The notes: generated by a model from the sequence alone, not told the origin. DNA of 59,322 nt from an uncultured Bacilli bacterium (GCA_944329425.1 CALVIG010000004.1:1-59322); one strand, 5' to 3'; positions 1 through 9,572 are shown, counted from the stretch's first letter. Made by a program: numbers and translations.

Positions 1-967
<967 letters not shown>

Positions 968-1021
968 ATATATTTATTTTTTTAGTTTTGTTTTCCTAGC
1001 TACTCAAATAATCTTGACGTT

Positions 1022-1066
1022 TTGCTCAGTTTTCAAAGATCATTTTCACCTTTGTTTTACAAAGGT
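1022..1066 (-). promoter_or_regulatory. rrn leader with boxA-like element and hairpin
   Basis: Between promoter and 16S the minus strand has a sequence around 1022-1041 containing ATCTTTGAAAACTGA. It resembles the boxA-type antitermination/processing element of Bacillota rrn leaders. Just upstream is a 7-bp hairpin (ACCTTTG/CAAAGGT, arms 1048-1054 and 1060-1066). On the plus strand this hairpin is followed by a T-run and could also act as a weak terminator. The role is inferred from position. Confidence 0.5.
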
Positions 1067-1098
1067 TTTTTACACTCTTTTTTGTCAAGTGCGTTATA

Positions 1099-1127
1099 AA
1101 TATACCACATCCAAATAAGCATGTCAA
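1099..1127 (-). promoter_or_regulatory. Strong sigma-A promoter of the rRNA operon
   Basis: On the minus strand a perfect -35 box TTGACA (1127-1122) is followed after exactly 17 nt by TATATT (1104-1099). It lies about 130 nt upstream of the mature 16S end. The rest of 1128-1251 is a T-rich tract (plus-strand sense) with no gene that I can see. Confidence 0.85.
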
Positions 1128-1251
1128 CAACTTTTTTTAAATTTTTTTATTTTTTTTTATTTTTTTTTCAAAAAACTCTTTTTTGCTTATTTTTTAATGT
1201 ATTTTTGACTTTTTAACATGCTCATTCTTATTTAATATATGCAAACTTTAA

Positions 1252-1788
1252 TTATTTATTACCAAGTAACAACATATATTTATCATAATATTTTTTTACA
1301 CATTTATAATCAAATGGCCCCCTCTTAAGTTCATATAATTTTATTAAGTTTTTTAACTCTTGCTTTACAATCAAATCTATTTCTTCAGGATAATTCATTT
1401 TGTTTTTATGATACTCATATTCAGACTTATCTAAAATTTTATAAGTACCATCTTTAAAAACCCTCAAGTCCAAATCATAATCAATGTATTTTATTACCTT
1501 GCCTTCTATTATGGTTGGGCTTGCTATATTACAATAATAATAAATTCCGGATTCCTTAAATTGAGTAATTATGTTGTACCATTTATTTTTATAATAAAAT
1601 ATAATCGCTGGTTCTTTAGTATACCATACCCTACCATCACTATTATTAACCCTTGCATGCTTGTTTCCAAATACCAAAAATTCTTTACTTACATCAAGAA
1701 GCATGGCTTCATCCCAACTCCTATGAATTGATCCATCATGCTTATAGCAGTGAATGGTATAATTATCACCTATTTTCATGTTCTTCAT
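1252..1788 (-). CDS. DUF402 nucleoside tri-/diphosphate phosphatase (YgaC/Ntdp family)
   Basis: A 178-residue protein. The whole length matches my memory of the YgaC/Ntdp family: the N-terminal YKHDGSIHRSW segment, the SDGRVWYTKEPAI segment, the YYYCNIASP strand and the YIDYDLDLRV motif, whose acidic residues bind metal in this family. Family members hydrolyse nucleoside tri- and diphosphates in the cytosol. The first ATG is supported by AGGTGATGTCAT just upstream, and a TATAAT-like box lies near 1808-1813. It is a single gene between the rrn promoter and the ctp terminator. Length is normal for the family. Confidence 0.9.
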   Translation of the reverse strand: MKNMKIGDNYTIHCYKHDGSIHRSWDEAMLLDVSKEFLVFGNKHARVNNSDGRVWYTKEPAIIFYYKNKWYNIITQFKESGIYYYCNIASPTIIEGKVIKYIDYDLDLRVFKDGTYKILDKSEYEYHKNKMNYPEEIDLIVKQELKNLIKLYELKRGPFDYKCVKKYYDKYMLLLGNK

Positions 1789-1823
1789 ATGACATCACCT
1801 AACTTTTATTATACTATATTTAT

Positions 1824-1853
1824 TTAAATAAAAAAAGCAAGATAAATCTTGCT
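1824..1853 (-). terminator. Intrinsic terminator of the S41 protease gene
   Basis: On the minus strand an 8-bp stem AGCAAGAT/ATCTTGCT (arms 1836-1843 and 1846-1853) is followed by a run of seven T. It starts directly after the stop codon of the protease gene. Confidence 0.85.
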
Positions 1854-1854
1854 C

Positions 1855-3105
1855 TTATTTCGCGCTTACTAATTCCAAAGCTTTTTGTAGTTGATTATCA
1901 TTATCAATTGATGGATTAGCTTCATAGCTTGATGAAAGTTCTATTTCATGGGTTGGTTTTACACCAACGTCGTTTACCCAGTTTCCTTCTGGAGAAAGCC
2001 ATTTTTGGATGGTATATTTAATCATTCCGCCACTTGATAAATTTTTAGTTGTTTGAACGGTACCTTTTCCGTACGTATAAGTACCCACCACATATGCACC
2101 ATAAGATTCTTTTAGACTTATTGCAAGTATCTCAGAAGCCGATGCACTAGATTCATTAACCAAAATTGCTAACGGGTAATTCCTAGATTCTTCAGTAGTT
2201 GAAGTATATTTATACGTCTTGTTTTTGTCGGCTATTTGATAGATAATTTTTCCTTTTGGCAAAAACATGTTTAACATGCTAGTAACCGAGTGCAAATAAC
2301 CTCCGGAATTATTTCTTACGTCAATAATTAATCCCTCTATATTTTGTGATTCTAAAGATTCTACGTTTTCCCTAAATTGTTCATAAGTATTATTCGCGAA
2401 CGTGTTAACTATAACATAACCTATTTTTTTATCATTTTTCTTAAGAACTTGCGACTCAACTGACTCAATTTCCACGTTTGATTTTTCAACATCAAACTCT
2501 AATTCTTCGTTTCCACGTTTTATTTTAATATGTGCAATAGAATTTTTTTCATCTTTTATTAAAGCTACAACCTCAGTAGTTGATAATCCTTTTGTAGAAG
2601 TTCCGTTTACCGATAAAATAACGTCATTAAATTTTAAACCGGCCAAAGCAGCAGGTGAATTTTTAAAAACCGAAAATATAAAAACTTCACCGTCAGAATT
2701 AATAGAAATTTCAGCCCCAATACCTTCATACGAACCATTCATTAATTCATTAAAGTTTTCTGCCTCTTGCTCACTAAAATAACTGGTATGTGGATCATTC
2801 AAAGAGGATAACATTCCGTTTATGGCTCCATTAACCAATTCATCTTTATCGACGTCTTGATAATAAGAATCATTTATTAAACTATAAACCTCCTCAAATT
2901 CTTTTAAAGCATCATCATCTAATGAAACGTTACTGTTTTTTATACCAGTAGAATTTATTTCATTCATTATAACAACGGTTAACAATACTGATGAAATTAT
3001 TATAAAGAAAGAAAATAAAACTAATTCATATATTTTAAAATCACTTCTTGCTTTTAATTTGTTTTTTATTAAATTTTTTTTATTACCTTGTTTATTATTT
3101 TTCAT
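1855..3105 (-). CDS. S41 C-terminal processing peptidase with PDZ domain (CtpA/CtpB-like)
   Basis: A 416-residue membrane-anchored serine protease. Reading order: a basic cytoplasmic tail, one membrane segment (about residues 27-50), an N-terminal helical region with the LNDPHTSYF motif typical of the family, a PDZ domain (about 115-200), then the S41 core. The catalytic serine is in SSASASEI and the general-base lysine in TYGKGTVQ. The C-terminal WLSPEGNW motif is also typical. The ATG at 3105 is chosen because GGAGG sits 5 nt before it; the longer in-frame extension has no such site. In spore formers CtpB cleaves SpoIVFA, but a general envelope role is equally possible. A terminator follows at once. 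Confidence 0.93.
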   Translation of the reverse strand: MKNNKQGNKKNLIKNKLKARSDFKIYELVLFSFFIIISSVLLTVVIMNEINSTGIKNSNVSLDDDALKEFEEVYSLINDSYYQDVDKDELVNGAINGMLSSLNDPHTSYFSEQEAENFNELMNGSYEGIGAEISINSDGEVFIFSVFKNSPAALAGLKFNDVILSVNGTSTKGLSTTEVVALIKDEKNSIAHIKIKRGNEELEFDVEKSNVEIESVESQVLKKNDKKIGYVIVNTFANNTYEQFRENVESLESQNIEGLIIDVRNNSGGYLHSVTSMLNMFLPKGKIIYQIADKNKTYKYTSTTEESRNYPLAILVNESSASASEILAISLKESYGAYVVGTYTYGKGTVQTTKNLSSGGMIKYTIQKWLSPEGNWVNDVGVKPTHEIELSSSYEANPSIDNDNQLQKALELVSAK

Positions 3106-3139
3106 CGTAACCTCCGCATAATAAAAGTATAACATAGGC

Positions 3140-3168
3140 AAAGAAAAAAGTAACTAAAAAGTTACTTT
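3140..3168 (-). terminator. Intrinsic terminator overlapping a stop codon
   Basis: Minus-strand stem AAAGTAAC/GTTACTTT (arms 3168-3161 and 3154-3147) followed by TTTTCTTT. The stop codon of the upstream small membrane protein gene lies inside the stem. Confidence 0.8.
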
Positions 3169-3659
3169 AACTCGCTTACTACGTCATCTTCACCCGTTAT
3201 ATAAGAACTAATTACACCGTTACTTATGGTTATTAAAGTTACATCATTTATTTTAAGGTCACTAAAAGTTTTTGCGTTAGGATTTGATTCATCACTAACA
3301 ACATATTTATTTATGGCTTCATCAATGTTTACCTTGTAAAGTTTTATACCATTGCTTGAAGAATCATACGAAGAAATTAAACTTTTTAAATTATCACTTG
3401 CTTCATTTTGAGAAAAGAAAATTACTTTGTACTCACTGCTTGATTGTTTAAACGTATCACTAGCTATTATCATGTTGTCATATAAAGAACTTACAACGTC
3501 ATTCTCTTGTAAATTTGAAGAATCATTAGAGCTTTCTTTTTCCGCTTTAGTGTTTCCTATTTCACCAGTCATTAAAAATGCCGTAGCAAAATAAACGATT
3601 ACTAAAACCAAAATCACTATAACAGTTATTATTATCCCATTTTTTATTGTTGAATTCAC
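3162..3659 (-). CDS. Membrane-anchored protein with possible thioredoxin-like fold, no CxxC
   Basis: About 165 residues. One N-terminal membrane segment (roughly 8-30), a Ser/Asn/Glu-rich linker, then an extracytoplasmic domain whose pattern (YKVIFFSQ, a helix, IKLYKVNID, a second helix, VTLITISNG) resembles a thioredoxin fold. No cysteine pair is present, so no redox role can be claimed. The GTG at 3659 fits best: GGTGAT lies 4 nt upstream, whereas a GTG nine bases earlier is part of that ribosome-binding site. It follows the lipoprotein gene and precedes the S41 protease. Function unknown. Confidence 0.75.
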   Translation of the reverse strand: MNSTIKNGIIITVIVILVLVIVYFATAFLMTGEIGNTKAEKESSNDSSNLQENDVVSSLYDNMIIASDTFKQSSSEYKVIFFSQNEASDNLKSLISSYDSSSNGIKLYKVNIDEAINKYVVSDESNPNAKTFSDLKINDVTLITISNGVISSYITGEDDVVSELK

Positions 3660-3669
3660 TAATATCACC

Positions 3670-3695
3670 CGTAAACATTATAACACATGTTTACG
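3670..3695 (-). promoter_or_regulatory. Palindrome overlapping a -10 box (possible operator)
   Basis: A perfect inverted repeat, CGTAAACAT / ATGTTTACG, with 8 nt between the 9-nt arms, lies directly upstream of the small membrane protein gene. On the minus strand a TATAAT box falls at the inner edge of the palindrome. There is no T-run after it, so it does not look like a terminator. A regulator binding here could block polymerase; the regulator is unknown. Confidence 0.5.
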
Positions 3696-3706
3696 TGAAA
3701 TTTAAA

Positions 3707-4714
3707 TTATTTATTTATAGGAAGTGACGAAATTGATTTTGCCACATTCAGTAAATCGCTACTACTCATTTCACTTGATACTAAGTAATAATCCACTCCC
3801 GCACTAGACCAGCTAATAGAAGAGTCATCAACAATAGCAATTGTATCCATGAATATGTCTAAATCACCACTAGTTGGTATAACGGTCATTTCTTCTTCTT
3901 TCGATACTGGTTCTTCAACCAACATAAAAGGTGTTGTCCCAGCAAAAGTAAGAATTATCCTTGAACCTTGATCAAGTTCAACCGTTTTTTCCGTTTCTAG
4001 ATATGTACCTTCAGGCAAATACATTGGATATATGGCTTCGTCCAATTCATTCATTTGAAGTTCGGTTTCTTCTTCAGTTTGTGAAAACGTTTGCATGTTT
4101 TCTTCCAACACAAAATAATCATCATCAAATTTTGCTTTCATGTCTATGGATTTAAAAGTAACTTTTATACCAGCATTTCCTTCATCATCTAATACCGTAA
4201 CACTTTTAATTTCATAATTTTTATTAACCACTACTTCTTGATGAGTTAAATTAACATTATTTTTATAATTAACGGTACTAGTAAATACATAACCATTATC
4301 ATTTTTTTTCATACTAAGTTTAGAATCGTTTTTCATATCATTAATAACGGATTGTAACAAATAACTTTGAGAATTATTATATGGCCATTTACTTTGAAAT
4401 TTAAAACTTTTATTAAGCGTAGGCGTTAAAACATAAACTCCATCTTCGTTTTTCAAAATTATTTGTTCATGATTATTAGTTTTGTTTCTAAGTGAAACCC
4501 TGTAGTTATCATCCTTTTTATAAGATACCGTAACATCATATTTATACGTATCTTCATTATTTATTAATTCCATTTCAGCTTCTAGCTTATAACCATTAAC
4601 ATTATTAACGTTTTTATCCAATTTATTCAGTATTGATTTTTTATCTTCCTTTCCACAACCCGTTAAACATACAATTACGGTTAAAACAAAAAAAACACCA
4701 AAAAATTTTTTCAT
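3707..4714 (-). CDS. Lipoprotein with LolA-like fold region and DUF4367 C-terminus
   Basis: About 335 residues. A lipoprotein signal peptide ends in the lipobox LTGC, so the mature protein should be lipid-anchored outside the membrane. The middle (about 30-200) consists of alternating beta strands of the LolA/GerS-like type seen in Gram-positive lipoproteins. The C-terminal part (about 220-335) has the LPEGTYLE, ITFAGTTPF, GVDYYLVSS and SSDLLNVAKSI pattern of DUF4367. The ATG at 4714 is preceded by GAGGTGA; the longer frame is not. GerS-type lipoproteins act in spore cortex germination, and gerQ and spo0A occur in this window, so a sporulation role is conceivable but not shown. Confidence 0.8.
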   Translation of the reverse strand: MKKFFGVFFVLTVIVCLTGCGKEDKKSILNKLDKNVNNVNGYKLEAEMELINNEDTYKYDVTVSYKKDDNYRVSLRNKTNNHEQIILKNEDGVYVLTPTLNKSFKFQSKWPYNNSQSYLLQSVINDMKNDSKLSMKKNDNGYVFTSTVNYKNNVNLTHQEVVVNKNYEIKSVTVLDDEGNAGIKVTFKSIDMKAKFDDDYFVLEENMQTFSQTEEETELQMNELDEAIYPMYLPEGTYLETEKTVELDQGSRIILTFAGTTPFMLVEEPVSKEEEMTVIPTSGDLDIFMDTIAIVDDSSISWSSAGVDYYLVSSEMSSSDLLNVAKSISSLPINK

Positions 4715-4822
4715 TAATTCACCTCTTTTAATCTTCAATTAATTATATGGTTTAATTTTACTATTATTCACGTATAAAAAAATTTTTTTTGATTATCATA
4801 TAAGTATAAAAGGAGGAAAATT

Positions 4823-5029
4823 ATGAAAACATTACAGATTATAGCTCTAACTGTTATGATTATTGGTGCGTTAAACTGGGGACTTATTGGTTTATTTAAC
4901 TTTGACCTTGTTGCAACAATATTTGGCGGAGCTAGTGCTTTAGGATCAAAAATAGTGTATATTTTAGTTGGTATCTGCGGACTTATTGGTATTAAGACCC
5001 TTGCCGATTTAATAGAAGATATTAAATAA
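4823..5029 (+). CDS. DUF378 small membrane protein (YuzA-like)
   Basis: A 68-residue protein of two membrane helices with the GALNWGLIGLF motif that defines DUF378. AAGGAGG lies 9 nt upstream of the ATG. One of the few plus-strand genes here, convergent with truA; a bidirectional terminator separates the two. Function of the family is unknown. Confidence 0.92.
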   Translation: MKTLQIIALTVMIIGALNWGLIGLFNFDLVATIFGGASALGSKIVYILVGICGLIGIKTLADLIEDIK

Positions 5030-5060
5030 AACAGTTTTCATGATGAAAACTGTTTTTATT
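5029..5060. terminator. Bidirectional terminator between DUF378 gene and truA
   Basis: A 12-bp perfect stem (arms 5029-5040 and 5044-5055) with a 3-nt loop. A-runs on one side and T-runs on the other allow termination in both directions, as expected between convergent genes. Confidence 0.9.
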
Positions 5061-5787
5061 TATAATCAACCGAAATTAAGGTTAGCCCTTCTGCGGGAGC
5101 TGTACCAGGAGCGCACCTTCTATCCTTTTTAGCTATTAATTTGCTTACGTCTTTATATGATAGTTTGCCTTCTCCTATTTTTATTAATAAACCTACCATG
5201 TTCCTTACCTGATATTTTAAAAAGCCCTTGCTTTTAAAGGTAATTGTAATGATGTTCCCTTTTTTTCTTAATTTAGCATAAGTTATCGTTCTAACTTTAT
5301 CATCACGTTTATCTTCTGCCGAAGAAAACGTAGTAAAATCATGCTTGCCTTTAAAGTACTTTATAGCCCTTTTCATATCCCTAGCGTTTAAAGTTTTACA
5401 ATATTGATACACGTGGGTGCGAAGTAAGGGATTGTAACAACCTACGTTTATGTTATATTCATAAGTTTTTGACTTCACCATATATCTAGCATGAAAATCA
5501 TCCGCAACAACATAAACATTATTAATGTGTAAGTCATTTGGAAGATAATTATTTAAAGCCCATTTTAATTTATATGGTGTCAAGTTAACCTTTAAATCAA
5601 AATGAGCTTTTTGATGCAAAGCATTAACCTTACTATCAGTTCTTCCGGCAGAGTAAATTATTACTTGTTCATTATTTATATTTGTTAAAACTTTTTCTAT
5701 CTCGCCCTGAACGGTTCGTAATTTAGGCTGCTTTTGATAACCATTAAACAATTGTCCAGAATAAGAAAAATCAATTAAATATCTCAA
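5056..5787 (-). CDS. truA: tRNA pseudouridine(38-40) synthase TruA
   Basis: A 243-residue protein matching TruA. It begins YLIDFSYSGQLFNGYQKQP, and the catalytic aspartate lies in GRTD (about residue 51). RNMVGLL and the PAEGLTL ending are also family motifs. The residues after GRTD read SKVNALHQ, whereas most relatives have AGVHALGQ, so this copy is divergent next to the active site. The start is TTG, immediately after the ecfT stop, with GGGGTGGT just upstream, so translation is probably coupled. The arrangement ecfA1-ecfA2-ecfT-truA is common in Bacilli. Confidence 0.95.
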   Translation of the reverse strand: MRYLIDFSYSGQLFNGYQKQPKLRTVQGEIEKVLTNINNEQVIIYSAGRTDSKVNALHQKAHFDLKVNLTPYKLKWALNNYLPNDLHINNVYVVADDFHARYMVKSKTYEYNINVGCYNPLLRTHVYQYCKTLNARDMKRAIKYFKGKHDFTTFSSAEDKRDDKVRTITYAKLRKKGNIITITFKSKGFLKYQVRNMVGLLIKIGEGKLSYKDVSKLIAKKDRRCAPGTAPAEGLTLISVDYK

Positions 5788-6528
5788 CTATGACCACCCC
5801 AACCATATTACCACATATAATAAAACTATATCAATAAAAACTAGTGTTTTATCAAATTTGGTAACCTTATTCTCATGATAATTAGTTCTTTTTTTTGAAT
5901 ACCCATAAAACCTTAATTTCATTGCCATAATTGTTTGACGCGATAATTTATAAGAAAGATTAATAGACGGAATAACCATTCTATTAAACGACTTAAGTTT
6001 ATTTTTACCATATGCAAGCCCACGATAAGCCATGGATTTTCTAACTTCATAAAATTTTTCAAATAACGTTGAAATAAACTTTATTGAAAAAGCTATTCTA
6101 AGTGAAAAATTAGAAACTGAAATTCCTATTTTTTCCATCGGCCTTAAAACACACTCAATTCCCCAAGCAATTTCACTTAAAGACGTGGTAAATGTTAAGA
6201 CAAGAAATAACACAATAATCAAAATGGTTTTTAAAACATCAAAAAATCCATTTAGTATGTTATGGTTAATTAAAAAAGACCCCACAAACACAATTATGTA
6301 AATAGGATATATTCTTATTAAGTTTTGCATGTATATCTTTATGTTTATTTTGCTTTGCAAAATAATAAACATTAAAAATAATAGGCAAATAATTAAAGAA
6401 AAGATATCTTTTATGATTAAGAAATTGATGATTAAAAGAATGAACCATATTATTTTCATTTTAGAATTCATCAAATGAAGTTTTGAATTTCCAGTTACGT
6501 ACCTAAAGAATTGATGATTACTTTTCAT
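5788..6528 (-). CDS. ecfT: ECF transporter transmembrane subunit EcfT
   Basis: About 246 residues with four to five membrane helices and a cytoplasmic helical region before the last helix. That region contains SMAYRGLAYGKNK, matching the Ala-Arg-Gly coupling helix that contacts the ATPases in EcfT proteins. The ATG at 6528 overlaps the end of ecfA2 by 11 nt and is preceded by GGTGGTGG; a longer in-frame start exists but lies inside ecfA2. With EcfA1 and EcfA2 it forms the energising module shared by several vitamin or metal substrate-binding S components, none of which is encoded here. Confidence 0.93.
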   Translation of the reverse strand: MKSNHQFFRYVTGNSKLHLMNSKMKIIWFILLIINFLIIKDIFSLIICLLFLMFIILQSKINIKIYMQNLIRIYPIYIIVFVGSFLINHNILNGFFDVLKTILIIVLFLVLTFTTSLSEIAWGIECVLRPMEKIGISVSNFSLRIAFSIKFISTLFEKFYEVRKSMAYRGLAYGKNKLKSFNRMVIPSINLSYKLSRQTIMAMKLRFYGYSKKRTNYHENKVTKFDKTLVFIDIVLLYVVIWLGWS

Positions 6529-7402
6529 TATTAACCACCACCATCTTTTTTTGTTCATTAATTACATTAGTTATTTTCCTAACTAACGAATTCATGTTTT
6601 CTACATATCCTAAATCAATACCAAAATTATCTTTTATTATGTTGCAAGTTCTAACCACGTTAGGAACGGGAACACGTTTTTCATCCAATAATTTTATATC
6701 ATTAAACACTTCAATTTTATTTCCTGTCTTAATAACCTTTCCGTCACTTAAAACAACAATATCATCAACTATTTCGTAAAGCATATCAACATCATGAGTA
6801 ACTATTATTATGGTTTTTAAATACTTTGTTTTTAAGCCTTTCAAAAGTCTCATTAATCTTTTTTTGCTATTACAATCAAGTCCTATTGTAGGTTCATCCA
6901 AAATAAGTAGTTTTGGGTTTGAAATTAATACGGATGCTATTGCAACCCTTCTTTTTTCCCCACCGTTTAATTCAAACGGACTTCTTTTAATATAGGTTTC
7001 ATCTAACCCTACCATTTTTAGTACCTTTTTAACTTTATTTTTTATGTTTCTGTTTTTGGGATCAAATATTTTTTGTGAAAAAGCTATTTCTTCACCAACG
7101 GTAGAACAAAAAAACTGTTTTTCTGGAAATTGGTAAACAAGCCCAACATCATATCTGAAATCATTAAAATTAAAATTACTTTTTTTATTAGTAAGCTCAT
7201 ACTCACCAACAAGTACTTCACCTTTAGAAGGCAATGTTATACCATTCATAAGTTCTAACATGGTTGATTTACCACTTCCAATCGGACCTATTATCCCATG
7301 AATTAGGTTACTTTCCAAAAATACGCTAACATTATTTAAAGCTAGTTTACCAGTTGGTGTGTCATTATATGAAAAACTCACGTTTCTAAAAATTACTTCC
7401 AT
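6518..7402 (-). CDS. ecfA2: ECF transporter ATPase EcfA2
   Basis: A 294-residue ABC ATPase. Walker A is GPIGSGKST, the Q-loop QFPEKQFF, the signature LNGGEKRR (Ser replaced by Asn), Walker B LLILDEPT and the H-loop VTHD. The PEKQ form of the Q-loop and the C-terminal extension are typical of EcfA2. The ATG overlaps the end of ecfA1 by 10 nt, so the three ECF genes are translationally coupled. Confidence 0.95.
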   Translation of the reverse strand: MEVIFRNVSFSYNDTPTGKLALNNVSVFLESNLIHGIIGPIGSGKSTMLELMNGITLPSKGEVLVGEYELTNKKSNFNFNDFRYDVGLVYQFPEKQFFCSTVGEEIAFSQKIFDPKNRNIKNKVKKVLKMVGLDETYIKRSPFELNGGEKRRVAIASVLISNPKLLILDEPTIGLDCNSKKRLMRLLKGLKTKYLKTIIIVTHDVDMLYEIVDDIVVLSDGKVIKTGNKIEVFNDIKLLDEKRVPVPNVVRTCNIIKDNFGIDLGYVENMNSLVRKITNVINEQKKMVVVNNEK

Positions 7403-8199
7403 ACGTTATTCACCAACCTTTCAAGGTCTAAACAAATGTCATCAACTAATCCATAAACCCTTAATTTTTGACTTAATTCAACCGTAAAAGGAACTTCAAG
7501 TCCTATCTTTCTCATAACTCTTTCCTCATCAAATACCCTAGGAAAAGAACCATCTACTAAAATTTTGCCATTATTTAAAACAACTAATCTATCAGAGTAG
7601 ATAGACTCATCTAAATTATGAGTAAAAGAAACAATGGTAACCCTTTTTTTTCTGTTATATTCTTTCAAAACTTTAAGAAGTTTTTCCCTTTCATTAATAT
7701 CAATCATCATTAAAGCTTCATCCAAAATTAAAATTCTAGGTTCTAACATAAGCGCACACCCTAAAGCAACCTTTTGTTTTTCTCCACCAGATAAAGAATA
7801 CGGATTTTCCTTTAATAAGCTTTCTAAGTTTAAAAGTTCTGATACTTCTTTTATTTTCTTTTTGATTGTTGATGGTTGAACAGCCATGTTTTCTAAAGAA
7901 AAAGCAAGTTCATCCTCTACCGTTTCACAAGCAAAAAAATTATCTGGATTATCAAACACAAATCCCACTTCTTTTCTAATCTCATATAAATTCTTTTTAA
8001 TAACCTTTTTACCCATAATAGTAACGTCAGAATAATTTTTCGCTAATCCCGCTAAAACCTTAACAAGCGTTGTTTTACCTGCTCCGTTTGGACCTGCGAT
8101 GGTGACCCAAGTTCCACGTTTTATTTTCAAACTAAAATCATCATAAATAAATTTGTTTCCATACCTAAACATAAGGTTATTTATTTCAATAATGTCCAA
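7393..8199 (-). CDS. ecfA1: ECF transporter ATPase EcfA1
   Basis: A 268-residue ABC ATPase. Walker A is GPNGAGKTT, the signature LSGGEKQ, Walker B LILDEA and the H-loop FTHN. The Q-loop reads FDNPDNFF, with Asp where the conserved glutamine of QNPDNQ normally sits. The start codon is TTG, well supported by AAGGAGGTGA six bases upstream. It is the first gene of the ecfA1-ecfA2-ecfT-truA unit. A TATAAT-like box lies near 8230 after an upstream terminator. Confidence 0.93.
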   Translation of the reverse strand: MDIIEINNLMFRYGNKFIYDDFSLKIKRGTWVTIAGPNGAGKTTLVKVLAGLAKNYSDVTIMGKKVIKKNLYEIRKEVGFVFDNPDNFFACETVEDELAFSLENMAVQPSTIKKKIKEVSELLNLESLLKENPYSLSGGEKQKVALGCALMLEPRILILDEALMMIDINEREKLLKVLKEYNRKKRVTIVSFTHNLDESIYSDRLVVLNNGKILVDGSFPRVFDEERVMRKIGLEVPFTVELSQKLRVYGLVDDICLDLERLVNNVWK

Positions 8200-8240
8200 C
8201 TTAAGTCACCTCCTTAAAAGTTAAGGAATTATTATATAAC

Positions 8241-8276
8241 AAAAAATAAAAAAATGCTACCTATTGATAGCACTTT
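8241..8276 (-). terminator. Intrinsic terminator of the SDR-pilin unit
   Basis: Minus-strand stem TGCTA/TAGCA with an 8-nt loop (arms 8255-8259 and 8268-8272) followed by seven T. It separates the pilin-like gene from the ECF operon. Confidence 0.7.
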
Positions 8277-8282
8277 AATACA

Positions 8283-8714
8283 TTATTCCTGTTTATAACC
8301 TTCTGTTTCATAATTTTCACAAGATATATATCCTTTAAATGATGGTCCGTCCGCTGTTTTTTTTACTTCTAAATAACCATCACAATACCCACTGCCAAAC
8401 GGACTTTTTAGTTGGCAATTATCTTTTTCACATTTTAATTCTTTTAAGTAATCTTTCAATTCATATAATGTTATTTTTTTAGAACTATCTAATTTCATAT
8501 CATCATAATTAAGTATACTCGTATCATCAGTTATAACTTCATTGCTATAGATTCCAGGCCCCAAATCCGCAATCGTATCTTCTAGTTTTTTAGCTTCTTG
8601 CAAAGCTGCATCATTCCTTATTTTCATAACCGAAACTCCCGCAATAGTCATTATAACACCTAAAACCACTATTACCGCTAAAAGCTCGATAAGAGTAAAA
8701 CCCCTGTTTTTCAT
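8283..8714 (-). CDS. Type IV pilin-like protein with prepilin N-terminus
   Basis: A 143-residue protein that starts with a prepilin cleavage site, GFTLIELL: Gly at -1, Phe at +1 and Glu at +5. A roughly 20-residue hydrophobic stretch follows. The C-terminal half contains four cysteines (CEKDNC, YC and SC) that could form disulfides. It overlaps the upstream SDR gene by 4 nt (ATGA). No pilus ATPase, platform protein or prepilin peptidase is in this window, so assembly must depend on genes elsewhere. It may be a ComG-type competence pseudopilin or a stand-alone pilin. Confidence 0.85.
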   Translation of the reverse strand: MKNRGFTLIELLAVIVVLGVIMTIAGVSVMKIRNDAALQEAKKLEDTIADLGPGIYSNEVITDDTSILNYDDMKLDSSKKITLYELKDYLKELKCEKDNCQLKSPFGSGYCDGYLEVKKTADGPSFKGYISCENYETEGYKQE

Positions 8715-9457
8715 TTTAATTTCCCTTTCTGTATTTTATAATCTATTTTTAATAATAATTTAAGTGGTGCGAACTTACACCCAAAAGCACCAATCTTGGA
8801 CATAACTCCAGGAATAATTACCAACTTGTTTTTAAACATCTTTTTAATGGCGTAATTAGTTACATAATTACTGGATAAACTTTTAACTGAAAAACTAACT
8901 TTTGCAACGTTATTAAAATTTGTGTCTACTGGGCCTGGGCAAAGAATAGAAACTTTAACGTTTGACTTAATTTGCTTTAATTCCTCATAAATAGCTGCCG
9001 TAAGCTTAAAAACGTAAGATTTAGTCGAATAATACGTACTCATTAAAGGGCCTGGTAAAAAGGCTGCTGATGAAGCCACGTTAAGAATTCTTCCAGAATC
9101 TTTTTTTATCATTTGTTTTAAATATAGTTTAGTAAGTATGTGTACCGCTTTTACGTTTAAATCTATCATGTTAATTTCTTTATCTAAATTTGTTTCATAA
9201 AAATTACCAAACAAACCAAAACCAGCGTTATTTATTAAAATATCAACGCCTCTATATTTATTAAATAATAACTTACAGTTTTTCTCTAAAGAAAGATCTA
9301 AGTCTTCTATAACCACGTTTGTTCTACATAACTTTGAAACTTTTTTTAAATTTGTTTTATTCCTCGAAACAAGTATTAAATCATATCCTAAATTGCTTAA
9401 TTTAATCGCAAAATCTTTTCCTAAACCACTAGATGCTCCAGTTATTAATGCTTTCAT
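8711..9457 (-). CDS. Short-chain dehydrogenase/reductase
   Basis: A 248-residue Rossmann-fold enzyme. The cofactor loop is TGASSGLG, with NNAG at about residues 80-83, serine in NVASSAA and the catalytic YxxxK in YYSTK. An arginine after the second strand (SRN) favours NADPH. The C-terminal part resembles the DltE-like/classical SDR group. The substrate cannot be told. The start is supported by GGTGAT. It overlaps the pilin-like gene by 4 nt, so the two are co-transcribed, although no functional link is obvious. Confidence 0.9.
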   Translation of the reverse strand: MKALITGASSGLGKDFAIKLSNLGYDLILVSRNKTNLKKVSKLCRTNVVIEDLDLSLEKNCKLLFNKYRGVDILINNAGFGLFGNFYETNLDKEINMIDLNVKAVHILTKLYLKQMIKKDSGRILNVASSAAFLPGPLMSTYYSTKSYVFKLTAAIYEELKQIKSNVKVSILCPGPVDTNFNNVAKVSFSVKSLSSNYVTNYAIKKMFKNKLVIIPGVMSKIGAFGCKFAPLKLLLKIDYKIQKGKLK

Positions 9458-9572
9458 ATTATCACCAACCCTATTATACTATAACATTAATAAATAATCA
9501 AAATTTTATATGTTGTAAATAATTAAAGATTATAATAAATCTTATGTTATAATTTTAATAAGGATGGATGTT

